DNA from: Georhizobium profundi | GTDB taxonomy: Bacteria > Pseudomonadota > Alphaproteobacteria > Rhizobiales > Rhizobiaceae | Reading direction: 5' to 3' | Length of the DNA stretch: 64,000 nt | Assembly (NCBI RefSeq): GCF_003952725.1 | Contig: NZ_CP032509.1 | Coordinates: forward strand, 1,636,001 to 1,700,000 | In this document: one piece after another, positions 49,374 through 56,910 of the stretch | Numbering within the stretch: position 1 is the first letter of the stretch | Layout: every line of letters starts with the position of its first letter | Notes under the pieces: model-generated | What the model saw: only the letters and a program-made list of their open reading frames with translations | What the model was told of the DNA's origin: nothing | Database searches by the model: none | Made by a program: the position numbers and the translations under genes

Positions 49374-49799
49374 ATGGCGATGCAGGAACTGATCACGCTT
49401 CAGACCAAGGGGCAGGGGCTCTACGAATTCACCGACAGGGCCCGTGCCTTCGTTGCCGCTCAAACGTCAGGTCCCGGACTGCTGACGGTGTTCGTGCGCC
49501 ACACATCCTGCTCCCTGCTCATTCAGGAGAACGCGGATCCAGATGTGCGGCGGGACCTCGATGCCTTCTTCCGTCGGCTGATGCCGCCCGCGGATGATCC
49601 GTCCATGGGCTTTATCGTTCACCGCTCCGAAGGCGTTGACGACATGCCGGCGCACATAAAGGCTGCGTTGACGGCGGTGTCGCTCTCCATCCCCGTCGCC
49701 AAGGGGCGGCTCCTGTTGGGGACCTGGCAAGGCCTTTATCTCTTCGAACACCGCGACCGGCCCTATTCCCGCGAAATCGTGCTCCATTTGGCCTCGTAA
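49374..49799 (+). CDS. YjbQ family (UPF0047) protein
   Basis: This 141-residue protein has the YjbQ/UPF0047 motifs VFVRHTSCSLLIQENADPDVRRDLDAFFRRLMP, HRSEGVDDMPAHIKAALTAVSLSIPV and GTWQGLYLFEHRD. Members form trimers with a conserved His/Glu/Asp site; some have thiamine-phosphate synthase-like activity and some are secondary-metabolite-related, but the role is poorly defined. It lies 38 bases after the diguanylate cyclase and may be co-transcribed with it. Two in-frame ATGs occur; I use the first. Confidence 0.9.
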   Translation: MAMQELITLQTKGQGLYEFTDRARAFVAAQTSGPGLLTVFVRHTSCSLLIQENADPDVRRDLDAFFRRLMPPADDPSMGFIVHRSEGVDDMPAHIKAALTAVSLSIPVAKGRLLLGTWQGLYLFEHRDRPYSREIVLHLAS

Positions 49800-49863
49800 A
49801 TTCACCTGCATGGGGGCAAATCGCCATTCGCGGTCCCTGAATTAGCGAATTCGTGCTTTCACG

Positions 49864-49888
49864 GGAACGTTACCGCATGATCCGCGTT
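49864..49888 (+). promoter_or_regulatory. EcfG-type (general stress response) promoter
   Basis: GGAAC (49864-49868), 16 bases and CGTT (49885-49888) fit GGAAC-N16/17-CGTT. A start near 49895 leaves about 31 bases before the ATG of the Ala/Pro-rich membrane protein, whose GGAGGCC-like site lies in that leader. Confidence 0.7.
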
Positions 49889-49925
49889 CATTTCGCGACG
49901 GACAAACGATAATGGAGGCCATCAA

Positions 49926-50330
49926 ATGGTCGATAACAGAGATCCTCGCTACACCGATCCGGCACGTCCCGTAGACCCGACGCGTCCGGCCGATCCACTT
50001 CACACGCATACGACGCGCGAAACCGTTGTCAGCAACACTGGCGGAAGCGGTGGCGGCGCCAGCTGGTTCATCGCTGGTCTTCTGGTCGTGGCGGTTGCTA
50101 TTGCAGCGTTCTTCTACATGAACTCCGGTGGCGGCGACGGAGCCGGCGTTGATGTGGACGTGACTGCACCTGCCGACACGGGCACCACTGCACCGTCTGC
50201 CACAGACACCGCACCGGACGCCGCACCGGCAGCCCCTGAGGCTCCTGCCGCACCTGAAGCTCCCGCTGCACCGGAAGCTCCGGCTGCTCCGGAAGCGCCT
50301 GCTGCCCCGGCCCCCGCACCGGCACAGTAA
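49926..50330 (+). CDS. Single-pass membrane protein with Pro/Glu/Ala repeat tail
   Basis: This 134-residue protein has a Pro/Asp/Arg-rich cytosolic start (RDPRYTDPARPVDPTRPADPLHTHT), a single transmembrane helix ASWFIAGLLVVAVAIAAFFYM and a periplasmic tail with near-perfect PEAPAA repeats in a row, after a Thr/Ala/Asp-rich spacer. I know no domain in it. The underlying tandem DNA repeats mean the tail could vary in length. It is preceded by an EcfG-type promoter, so it may be a stress-induced envelope protein. Confidence 0.82.
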   Translation: MVDNRDPRYTDPARPVDPTRPADPLHTHTTRETVVSNTGGSGGGASWFIAGLLVVAVAIAAFFYMNSGGGDGAGVDVDVTAPADTGTTAPSATDTAPDAAPAAPEAPAAPEAPAAPEAPAAPEAPAAPAPAPAQ

Positions 50331-50398
50331 AGCGACACGCATTGGCAGCGTTTCCTCATTGGGGAAGAGACAAACAACCAAGCTGCCAGCTTAAACTC

Positions 50399-50428
50399 AT
50401 GCCCGGCTCTGCCGGGCATTTTCTTTTC
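50399..50428 (+). terminator. Rho-independent terminator
   Basis: ATGCCCGGC-TCT-GCCGGGCAT hairpin followed by a T-rich run, about 70 bases after the membrane-protein gene. Confidence 0.85.
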
Positions 50429-50481
50429 AACCGCCGCACCTTTGAACTAAGTTCACAACAAATCGAATGGGGAGATTGGCG

Positions 50482-50736
50482 ATGCGTATCAACTGTCACG
50501 GCCTCACGGCCGGCGTCCAAGTAGGTGTCGCTTTAATTGCGTCGCTTGCCCTGTCGGGCTGCAGCGGCTTCGTCTCGGGGGGCGTCGCCGGCGCATCGGT
50601 GAGCGACGGTCGAATCGCGGTCGAGAGCCGCAGTGCGACGGCCGCTGTCGGACCGAGCGGCACCAATGTGCAGACACGCCGGGGATCGGCTACGATCTGC
50701 GTCGATCCTGTCACCAATGCCACTGTAGCCTGCTGA
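50482..50736 (+). CDS. Small predicted lipoprotein
   Basis: This is an 84-residue protein with a lipoprotein signal: MRINCHGLTAGVQVGVALIASLALSGC. The lipobox LSGC puts the lipidated Cys at about residue 27. The rest is Gly/Ser/Arg-rich with one final Cys (GRIAVESRSATAAVGPSGTNVQTRRGSATICVDPVTNATVAC). I chose the ATG at 50482 with GGGGAG upstream. Unknown function; it precedes the SnoaL-like gene by 10 bases, so the two may be co-expressed. Confidence 0.78.
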   Translation: MRINCHGLTAGVQVGVALIASLALSGCSGFVSGGVAGASVSDGRIAVESRSATAAVGPSGTNVQTRRGSATICVDPVTNATVAC

Positions 50737-50746
50737 GGACGCCCGC

Positions 50747-51145
50747 ATGGACAGTGCAAAGATCGTCACCGAATTTCTCGACGCTCTGGAAGCGGTTGAT
50801 GGCAACACCCTTGCGGCTTTGCTTGACGAAGACGCTGTCTATGACGATTGCCATGGGCACCGGATCGTTGGCGCAAGCGCTGTCCGGGACGCACTTGTCG
50901 AACGCGCCTCGGCCTTGAACGAACGCTTTGCCGATCGGGTCCTGCTTTCATCGCAGGCCGGCGATCGCATCGCGGTGGAGGCCACGCTTCGAGGCACCTA
51001 TGAGCGAACGCTCGATGGATGGTCGAAGGCCGGTGGCCAGCCGTTTTCGGTGTCGGCCGGCCTGTTTTTCGAGGTCGACGGCGCGAAGATCGTGCGCTTC
51101 ACGCGATTTCTTGATCAGCAGGCACTGGCTGCGGAGCTCAGATAA
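50747..51145 (+). CDS. NTF2/SnoaL-like domain protein
   Basis: The 132-residue protein has the SnoaL/NTF2-type cone fold pattern: KIVTEFLDALEAVDGNTLAALLDEDAVYDDCHGHRIVGASAVRDALVERASAL, then VAVEATLRGTYERTLDGW-like strands and VSAGLFFEVDGAKIVRFTRFLDQQAL. Many such proteins are small-molecule isomerases, hydrolases or simply binding proteins; the catalytic residues cannot be identified. It follows the small lipoprotein gene closely. Confidence 0.82.
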   Translation: MDSAKIVTEFLDALEAVDGNTLAALLDEDAVYDDCHGHRIVGASAVRDALVERASALNERFADRVLLSSQAGDRIAVEATLRGTYERTLDGWSKAGGQPFSVSAGLFFEVDGAKIVRFTRFLDQQALAAELR

Positions 51146-51284
51146 TCCACAGCCGCAGCGCGTCTCCCATGAATGCGGGATGAATGCGCGGTTCCGGCAC
51201 GGTTCACACTCCTCCACCTAATCTCACCTTCGGTCGCATGGGACGGCGATCTTCGGTCAAAAATTTCCTGGTGGAGAGACAATC

Positions 51285-51647
51285 ATGTTCAAGAAAATGA
51301 TCAAAGCCGTCGTGCTCAGCGCTGCCCTTGTCGCCGGCGGCATGGGCACCCTTGCAGCGACCGCATCGGCAAGTGGCCAGGCGGCTGCTCAGTCGATCGA
51401 GCTTCGCTTCGGTAATGGCCATGCGCCGCGCTATCACCACGGTCCGCGCCATGGCGGGCGGCATTTCGCTCCGAATTTCTGCGACCCGCGCCATGCGCTC
51501 GGCAAGGCCCAGAGCATGGGCATCCGCCGCGCCCATGTGGTGCGCAATGCGCCGCGCCGCGTCGCCGTCGCCGGCTTTCAGCGCGGCCAGCAGGTTCGGG
51601 TCGTGTTTGCCAATCAGCGCGGCTGCCCGGTCATCGGATACCGATAA
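51285..51647 (+). CDS. Secreted conserved protein (rhizobial CDPRHALGKA type)
   Basis: The 120-residue protein has a signal peptide (MFKKMIKAVVLSAALVAGGMGTLAATASA), a His/Gly/Arg-rich middle (HAPRYHHGPRHGGRHF) and a conserved C-terminal part FCDPRHALGKAQSMGIRRAHVVRNAPRRVAVAGFQRGQQVRVVFANQRGCPVIGYR with two cysteines that may pair. I recall this type as a small secreted family of rhizobia with no known role. A GGAGAG site precedes the ATG. It ends near a hairpin shared with the opposing SIMPL gene. Confidence 0.82.
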   Translation: MFKKMIKAVVLSAALVAGGMGTLAATASASGQAAAQSIELRFGNGHAPRYHHGPRHGGRHFAPNFCDPRHALGKAQSMGIRRAHVVRNAPRRVAVAGFQRGQQVRVVFANQRGCPVIGYR

Positions 51648-51693
51648 GCGAGCGGCTACCGCCAAGCGCTGCCGCACATTGCATGCTGCATGA

Positions 51694-51728
51694 AAAATCC
51701 CCGCTGGCGAGCCGCCGGCGGGGAGTTT
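51694..51728. terminator. Terminator hairpin between convergent genes
   Basis: CCCCGC...GCGGGG and inner GGC/GCC pairing form a strong hairpin, with an A-run on the left and TTT on the right, between the 51285 gene and the opposing SIMPL gene. Confidence 0.7.
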
Positions 51729-51761
51729 CGATTCACTCTTGTCGAGCGAGAGGCGACCGAC

Positions 51762-52514
51762 TTATTCGGCCGTGCCTTCCTCGATCTCGAACCGCATCGT
51801 CACGGTGATCCGATAGGCGTTCTCACCGGTCGCGACCGGCACGGCAGCCGCTGCGTCGAAACTGCGGGCTTCCATGCGCGCCATGGGGATCGGTTGCGGC
51901 ATCATCGTCTGCTCGTCGATCGACAGAATGCGGCCCAGTTCGACGCCTGCCGCTTCAGCCAGGATCTCGGCGCGTTCGCGTGCATCGCCGACAGCATCGC
52001 GGCGCGCCTCGTTCAAGGTCGTGCTCGGATCGTCATTGGTGAAGATGATGTTGCCGCCCTGGTTGACGCCGAGCGTCACCGCCTCGTCGAGAAGCCCGCC
52101 CAGCTTTTCCAGGTCGCGCAGGCGGACGGTCAGCGTATTGGACGCCTCATATCCCGTGATCCGCGGCTGCTGCGGCTGGCTGTCACCATCCGGATAGACA
52201 TATTGCGGCTGGATGGCGAAATTCGAGGTCTGCAGGTCGCGATCGGCGATCTCGGCCGCGCGCATGGCGGCCAGCACTTCGTCCATCGCCTGGTTGCTGG
52301 CCGTGAGCGCCTCGCGGGCCGTCTCCGCTTCGCGCACGACGGTCAAGGTAACGATGGCCATGTCGGGCGCGATTGCCGCTTCGCCTTCGCCCATTACGGA
52401 AATCGTCGCCGGACGCTTCTCGTCGTCATTCGTCGCGTTTTGCGCGAAGGCCGGCTGAGCTGCCACGATCGCAAGGGCAGAGGCGATGGCAAGGACGTTC
52501 ATTTTGGCGATCAT
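51762..52514 (-). CDS. SIMPL (DUF541) domain periplasmic protein
   Basis: The 250-residue protein has a signal peptide (MIAKMNVLAIASALAIVAAQPAFA) and a SIMPL domain: ATISVMGEGEAAIAPDMAIVTLTVVREAETAREALTASNQAMDEVL, YEASNTLTVRLRDLEKLGGLLDEAVTLGVN and ARRDAVGDARERAEILAEAAGVELG. SIMPL proteins such as E. coli YggE are periplasmic and reduce oxidative damage or affect metal uptake. I took the ATG at 52514, with GAGGAG upstream. Its tail is short and acidic. No partner gene is evident. Confidence 0.9.
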   Translation of the reverse strand: MIAKMNVLAIASALAIVAAQPAFAQNATNDDEKRPATISVMGEGEAAIAPDMAIVTLTVVREAETAREALTASNQAMDEVLAAMRAAEIADRDLQTSNFAIQPQYVYPDGDSQPQQPRITGYEASNTLTVRLRDLEKLGGLLDEAVTLGVNQGGNIIFTNDDPSTTLNEARRDAVGDARERAEILAEAAGVELGRILSIDEQTMMPQPIPMARMEARSFDAAAAVPVATGENAYRITVTMRFEIEEGTAE

Positions 52515-52697
52515 TGGGGCTCCTCGATTGATCGTTTGCGCCGAACGGCGCGCCGCATGAGGCGCCAGTGTTGATCGCGGATTGTGGGACAATTGCGGCG
52601 TCTGGTTGCGGTGCCGCTTCGCGCTTTCTCATCCACCCTTGTCTGCGCTACGCCGAGTGTGCTTTACACCATGAACCGGGCGAAGCGCCCGAAGGTG

Positions 52698-52773
52698 GGG
52701 CCTGTAGCTCAATGGTTAGAGCCGGCGGCTCATAACCGCTTGGTTGGGGGTTCGAGTCCCTCCGGGCCCACCA
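52698..52773 (+). tRNA. tRNA-Ile(CAU), AUA-reading (TilS-modified type)
   Basis: The 76-base gene folds into a complete cloverleaf. The acceptor is GGGCCTG/CGGGCCC, the D-arm is GCTC/GAGC, and the anticodon stem GGCGG/CCGCT carries the loop CTCATAA with anticodon CAT. The T-arm is GGGGG/CCCTC around TTCGAGT, and CCA is encoded. A CAT anticodon alone may be Met, but the anticodon-arm sequence matches tRNA-Ile2 (CGRCTCATAAYCGCTTGGT pattern), not initiator or elongator tRNA-Met. The wobble C would need lysidine from TilS. Gene finders often call this tRNA-Met. Confidence 0.88.
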
Positions 52774-52861
52774 AAATATATGCATGAAATCCATGACTTA
52801 AATGTATCTTGGCGATTGATGGTCCGCCTGAGACTGAGCAGCTCCCTGTAGCGCGCTGCCC

Positions 52862-53110
52862 TCAATCTTCCCCGATCATGCCTGTCGGCAGTTCGCCGTG
52901 GTGGGCGAGGATGACCGGGTCGTCGAGGACTTCGCCGGTTTCCGTGTCGACGGTCTGCGCCACGGCGATGACGCCTGCGAATCGTCCGGCGTCGCGGTCG
53001 GCGCGCGCGATGGCCTGTTCGGCGGAGGGCAGCTCCATCTGTCGGCCTTGGACGAGTTTTTTGCCTTGCTTTTCAAACTGCTGGACGATGAAGAGGGTTT
53101 TATCGGGCAC
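52862..53110 (-). CDS. Small conserved hypothetical protein
   Basis: This 82-residue protein starts at a GTG with AGAGAG upstream. It reads PDKTLFIVQQFEKQGKKLVQGRQMELPSAEQAIARADRDAGRFAGVIAVAQTVDTETGEVLDDPVILAHHGELPTGMIGED, a compact fold with no cysteine and no membrane segment. I recognise it only as a common small rhizobial protein. It lies downstream of the araC-type gene, 72 bases apart, on the same strand, and close to the tRNA gene. Confidence 0.72.
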   Translation of the reverse strand: MPDKTLFIVQQFEKQGKKLVQGRQMELPSAEQAIARADRDAGRFAGVIAVAQTVDTETGEVLDDPVILAHHGELPTGMIGED

Positions 53111-53182
53111 AGGGCTCTCTGAGCTGGGCGGATTCGCTGGCGGACACTGTCACCGGGGTCGGGCAACTGCAAGCTGAACCTG

Positions 53183-54076
53183 CTACAAAGTCGCGCCGAG
53201 CGATTTGAGAGCCATGGCGTCGCGCTTCGGGGCTTGCCCGAAGAGGCGGGCATACTCCCGACTGAACTGCGACGGACTTTCGTAGCCGACATGGAAGGCG
53301 GCGCTCGTGACGTTGGCGGCTTCGGCGACCATCAGCCGGCGCGCCTCGAGCAGCCGCAGCTGCTTGTGGTACTGGAGCGGAGTCATGCTCGTCAGCATCT
53401 TGAAGTGCTGGTGAAACGAGGACACGCCCATACGGGCGGCGCTCGCCATGTCCTCGATGCTGAGTGGACGCGCAATATGCTGCCGCATCAGGTAGATCGC
53501 GTCGGCGATGCGCTGCGTGTGGCTGTCGCCGTGGGCGATCTTGCAGATCTCGCGGCCGTTCGGGCCGGTCAGCAGCCAGTAGTAAAGCTCCCTCATGATC
53601 GACGGATAAAGCACCGGGACGGCCTCCGGGCTGTCGAACAGCCGCACGAGGCGGTCGATGCAGTCTTTCACCGGCTCCGACAGCTGCTCGACAAAGACGC
53701 CGAGACGCTCTCCGGCCGGCCGAGGCGGCTTGGCCATCTGTTCCAGAACGTCGCGCATCAGGCCGATGTCGAACTCGATGGTCATACCGAGAAATGGTTC
53801 GGCCCTGGACGCCTGGACCACGCTTCCATAGCCCGGCAGTTCGACGCTGACGACAAGCGCTGTGCCCGCCGCATAGTCGAAGGTCTGGTCTTCGAGCTCG
53901 ATCTTCTTTGCCCCCTGGACCACGACGCACAAGGAAGGCTTGTAGATGTGGCGGAAGGGCATGCGCTCCTGCGTGCTGCACATGATGCTGACGCCCCGGA
54001 TCGGCGTTGCAGACACCGCATCCGGTCCTTCATGGGCCGCAACGTAGCGCGCCACTGTTTGCGTCAGGTCTGCCAT
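53183..54076 (-). CDS. AraC family transcriptional regulator (AraC_N type)
   Basis: The 297-residue protein has an AraC_N ligand domain (HIYKPSLCVVVQGAKKIELEDQTFDYAAGTALVVSVELPGYGSVVQA) and a C-terminal double helix-turn-helix (SIEDMASAARMGVSSFHQHFKMLTSMTPLQYHKQLRLLEARRLM and VGYESPSQFSREYARLFGQAPKRD). Such regulators often sit beside SDR or alcohol-dehydrogenase genes and respond to small aldehydes or quinones. It is divergent from the methyltransferase/SDR pair across 161 bases, so it likely regulates them. Confidence 0.92.
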   Translation of the reverse strand: MADLTQTVARYVAAHEGPDAVSATPIRGVSIMCSTQERMPFRHIYKPSLCVVVQGAKKIELEDQTFDYAAGTALVVSVELPGYGSVVQASRAEPFLGMTIEFDIGLMRDVLEQMAKPPRPAGERLGVFVEQLSEPVKDCIDRLVRLFDSPEAVPVLYPSIMRELYYWLLTGPNGREICKIAHGDSHTQRIADAIYLMRQHIARPLSIEDMASAARMGVSSFHQHFKMLTSMTPLQYHKQLRLLEARRLMVAEAANVTSAAFHVGYESPSQFSREYARLFGQAPKRDAMALKSLGATL

Positions 54077-54237
54077 GCGCTTCCGTCCTCGTCGGGCTGT
54101 GATCTTTGAAGCGTAGAGAAAGCTTCATCGGGACGAAAGTGGCTTGGAGGATCAGGCAAGTTTTTTGGGGGTTCAAGCGCGAACATCAAAGCGGTGCCCG
54201 CCATAGTCGTCTCACATGAACAACTCAAGGGTTCCCC

Positions 54238-54861
54238 ATGTCGCCTCGGCTCCACGAACAAGACCTCATGCCGTGCGCATCGTCGGATGGCGCGCGCTTC
54301 TTTCGTTCCTGGCTTCAGGACCCCTTGCGCGTGGCTGCCGTCGCCCCATCCGGCGCCTCGCTAGCGCGGCTGATGACGGAGAACATCGCGATAGAGGACG
54401 CCCCGATCCTGGAGCTTGGACCCGGCACCGGCGTTTTTACCCAGGCTTTGGTCGATCGCAGAATTGCAGAAAGAGACCTGACGCTTGTCGAGTTCGACGA
54501 AGAGTTCGCCGCTCTGCTTCGCATGCGCTTTCCGCAAGCGACGATCGTACATGGCGATGCGACCAAACTGAAGGCGATGCAGATCCTGGCGCATGGTGAG
54601 GCAGGCGCGGTGATCAGCGGTCTCGGGCTGTTGTCGATGACGCCACGCGCGGTGATGGAGATCCTGTCGGGAGCTTTCGCCTATCTGCGCCCATCGGGCG
54701 CGTTCTACCAGTTCACCTACGGCCCGCAATGTCCGGTCAGCGGACCGATCCTGGATCGCTTGGGCCTTGAGGCCGAGCGGGTGGGTGGCACCTGGCGCAA
54801 TCTGCCGCCCGCTGCGGTCTACCGCATCCGCAGACAGTCGAAGTCACCCTCTTCGAACTGA
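54238..54861 (+). CDS. Class I SAM methyltransferase, rhizobial PmtA-like
   Basis: The 207-residue protein has the N-terminal RFFRSWLQDPLRVAAVAPSGASLARLM, a SAM-binding ILELGPGTGVFTQALVDR motif, GDATKLK and the segment GAVISGLGLLSMTPRAVMEILSGAFAYLRPSGAFYQFTYGPQCPV. This layout resembles the Sinorhizobium/Agrobacterium-type phosphatidylethanolamine N-methyltransferase PmtA, which makes phosphatidylcholine, but related paralogues act on other substrates. It is divergent from the AraC gene and 83 bases upstream of an SDR. Whether it makes phosphatidylcholine is unproven. Confidence 0.85.
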   Translation: MSPRLHEQDLMPCASSDGARFFRSWLQDPLRVAAVAPSGASLARLMTENIAIEDAPILELGPGTGVFTQALVDRRIAERDLTLVEFDEEFAALLRMRFPQATIVHGDATKLKAMQILAHGEAGAVISGLGLLSMTPRAVMEILSGAFAYLRPSGAFYQFTYGPQCPVSGPILDRLGLEAERVGGTWRNLPPAAVYRIRRQSKSPSSN

Positions 54862-54944
54862 TCATCGCATCTTCAAGCAGAGCGTTCGGCGGTGGAGCCC
54901 ACCGCCGAGGCCGCGTTGCGTCGAAAAACCTGGAAAGCACGATC

Positions 54945-55871
54945 ATGAAAACGAATTGGACTGCCGCCGATATGCCCTCGCAGGCCGGACGGAGTTTCGT
55001 CATCACCGGCACCGGTGGCCTTGGATATGAATGCGGCCTGGCACTGGCGCGCGCAGGGGGCGACGTCATCCTTGCCGGCCGCAATGCCACGAAAGGGCAG
55101 CAGGCAGTGAACTCGATCCGCGCAGCGGTCGCTGGTTCAACTATCAGCTTCGAGCTGCTCGATCTCGCCAGCCTCGCCTCCATCACCGCCTTCGGCCAGC
55201 GCATGAGGCGTACAAGAAGCAATCTGGATGTGCTGATCAACAATGCCGGCGTCATGGTGCCGCCGAGACGGCAGATGACGGAAGACGGTTTCGAATTGCA
55301 GATCGGGACGAATTACCTCGGCCATTTCGCGCTTACGGCACACTTGATGCCGCTGCTTGCCAGGGGGGACGAGGCGCGTGTCGTCAACCTGTCGAGCATT
55401 GCCGCGAGACAAGGTACGATCGACTTCTCGAACCTCAATGCCGAGCGCTCCTACACGCCAATGCCGATCTACACCCAGTCGAAGCTCGCCTGCCTGATGT
55501 TCGCCTACGAGCTTCAGCGGCGCAGCAACGCCGCAAACTGGGGCATCACCAGCATTGCCGCGCATCCCGGCGTCTCGCGGACGGATCTCCTGCACAATGC
55601 GCCGGGTCGCTTCAGCTTCAACCGCTTTGCCCGGAGCTTTCTGTGGTTTCTGTTCCAGCCCGCGGCACAAGGCGCGCTTCCGACACTCTACGCGGCGACG
55701 GCTCCCGATGCGCAGCCCGGCGGCTATTATGGACCGCACCGGCTGAGCGAGACGCGTGGCTATCCGGCCGTCGCCAAGCCGATCCCGCAGGCCGCGGACG
55801 AACAGGTTGCGCGCAGACTCTGGGACGTGTCGGAAGACATGACGAATGTCAGGTTTGGCGAAGTGCTCTAG
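54945..55871 (+). CDS. Short-chain dehydrogenase/reductase
   Basis: The 308-residue protein has the SDR nucleotide motif VITGTGGLGYECGLALAR (TGxxGLG form), NNAGVM, the catalytic Ser in VVNLSSIAARQG and the Tyr-Lys pair in YTQSKLACLMFAYEL. It has a longer C-terminus typical of the retinol-dehydrogenase-like branch. It oxidises or reduces a hydroxyl or carbonyl group with NAD(P). It follows the PmtA-like gene and is probably controlled by the divergent AraC regulator. Confidence 0.9.
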   Translation: MKTNWTAADMPSQAGRSFVITGTGGLGYECGLALARAGGDVILAGRNATKGQQAVNSIRAAVAGSTISFELLDLASLASITAFGQRMRRTRSNLDVLINNAGVMVPPRRQMTEDGFELQIGTNYLGHFALTAHLMPLLARGDEARVVNLSSIAARQGTIDFSNLNAERSYTPMPIYTQSKLACLMFAYELQRRSNAANWGITSIAAHPGVSRTDLLHNAPGRFSFNRFARSFLWFLFQPAAQGALPTLYAATAPDAQPGGYYGPHRLSETRGYPAVAKPIPQAADEQVARRLWDVSEDMTNVRFGEVL

Positions 55872-55936
55872 CGGCAGCGCAGTGGTCCCATCGGATACCG
55901 TGCAAGGGCAGGTATCCGATGGCGCGTCTGTGAGCC

Positions 55937-56776
55937 CTATTCGGTGCTTACCGCATCGGAAGTCCGCAGGTCCGGGTCTGCGATGCCGTCGGTTCGTTCG
56001 ATCATGATGGTGACCGGGCCGGGCTCGACCTCGCCGAATGGCGTTGCAAAGGCCACCTCGGCGGCATCGCGGCCGACGCCGATCCTCACGAGCCCATCGA
56101 GATGGGCCTGGCGCGTGGCATCGAAGAGCCACCAGCGTCCGTCGAGATAGGCTTCGAAGACGGCATGGAAGTCGGATGGGTGGAGTCCGTGCGCATAACA
56201 ACTGACGAAGCGGGCGGGGATGTTCAGCGCGCGGCAAAAGGCGATGCCGAGATGCGCGAAGTCGCGGCACACACCGGCGCGCAGGATGAGGCTTTCATCT
56301 GCCGTGGTTTGCGAATCGGATGATCCACGCTCGTAATCGATGTTCTCGTAGATCCAGTTGCAGATCGCGGTCACGAGGCTGTGGCCGCGCATCATGTGGC
56401 CGAATTCGCGATTGGCGAAGGCGGCCAGCCTGTCGGACGAGACGAAGCGCGTGGGGAGCAGGAACGGCATGATTTCCAGCGGTAGCTCGCCGAGCGGCGT
56501 CTCCTCGATCGTGGCCGGATCCGTGCAATAGGGGTCGAGGGTCACTTCGGCCCGGTAGCGGACATTCAGCGGGCCGGGCTGTGCCGTGATGCTGAGGAAG
56601 CGGTTGAGCGAGGTCGGATCGATGTAGGTCCGCCGGTTCTCGCCCGCCGAGATCGTGAGCGTCTCGCTGACATCCAGATGTCGGGCGAGCCTGGCGACCT
56701 CGAAGTTGAAAATGAATACGGCCTCGGACTGGATCTCATAGGAAAGGTCGCAGCCGAGAATGAACTTCGTCGCCAT
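55937..56776 (-). CDS. Transglutaminase-like family protein
   Basis: The 279-residue protein has a bacterial N-terminal beta domain (CDLSYEIQSEAVFIFNFEVAR) and a transglutaminase/protease core with the catalytic triad: Cys in LRAGVCRDFAHLGIAFCRALNIPARFVS, His in SDFHAVFEAYL and Asp in WWLFDATR. It has no signal peptide or transmembrane helix. Such proteins are cytosolic and may be peptidases or amidases rather than cross-linkers. It stands alone between the SDR and the HD-GYP regulator. Confidence 0.9.
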   Translation of the reverse strand: MATKFILGCDLSYEIQSEAVFIFNFEVARLARHLDVSETLTISAGENRRTYIDPTSLNRFLSITAQPGPLNVRYRAEVTLDPYCTDPATIEETPLGELPLEIMPFLLPTRFVSSDRLAAFANREFGHMMRGHSLVTAICNWIYENIDYERGSSDSQTTADESLILRAGVCRDFAHLGIAFCRALNIPARFVSCYAHGLHPSDFHAVFEAYLDGRWWLFDATRQAHLDGLVRIGVGRDAAEVAFATPFGEVEPGPVTIMIERTDGIADPDLRTSDAVSTE

Positions 56777-56910
56777 TGAGTCGAATGCCTTGTTGGAGGA
56801 AGGCCGACCCTATGACGCGCCGCCTGCAGTGCCAAGCGGGGCAAGGGCGTTTTGCAATACCGTCTCAAGCGTGTCCAGGCGAGACAGTTACCCGTTCACC
56901 TGGAACTGTT

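Noticed and set aside
52584..52787. Open frame across the tRNA gene (ending VAQWLEPAAHNRLVGGSSPSGPT)
   Set aside because: This is the classic false frame made by reading a tRNA gene; the cloverleaf is complete and no ribosome-binding site or promoter supports a protein.
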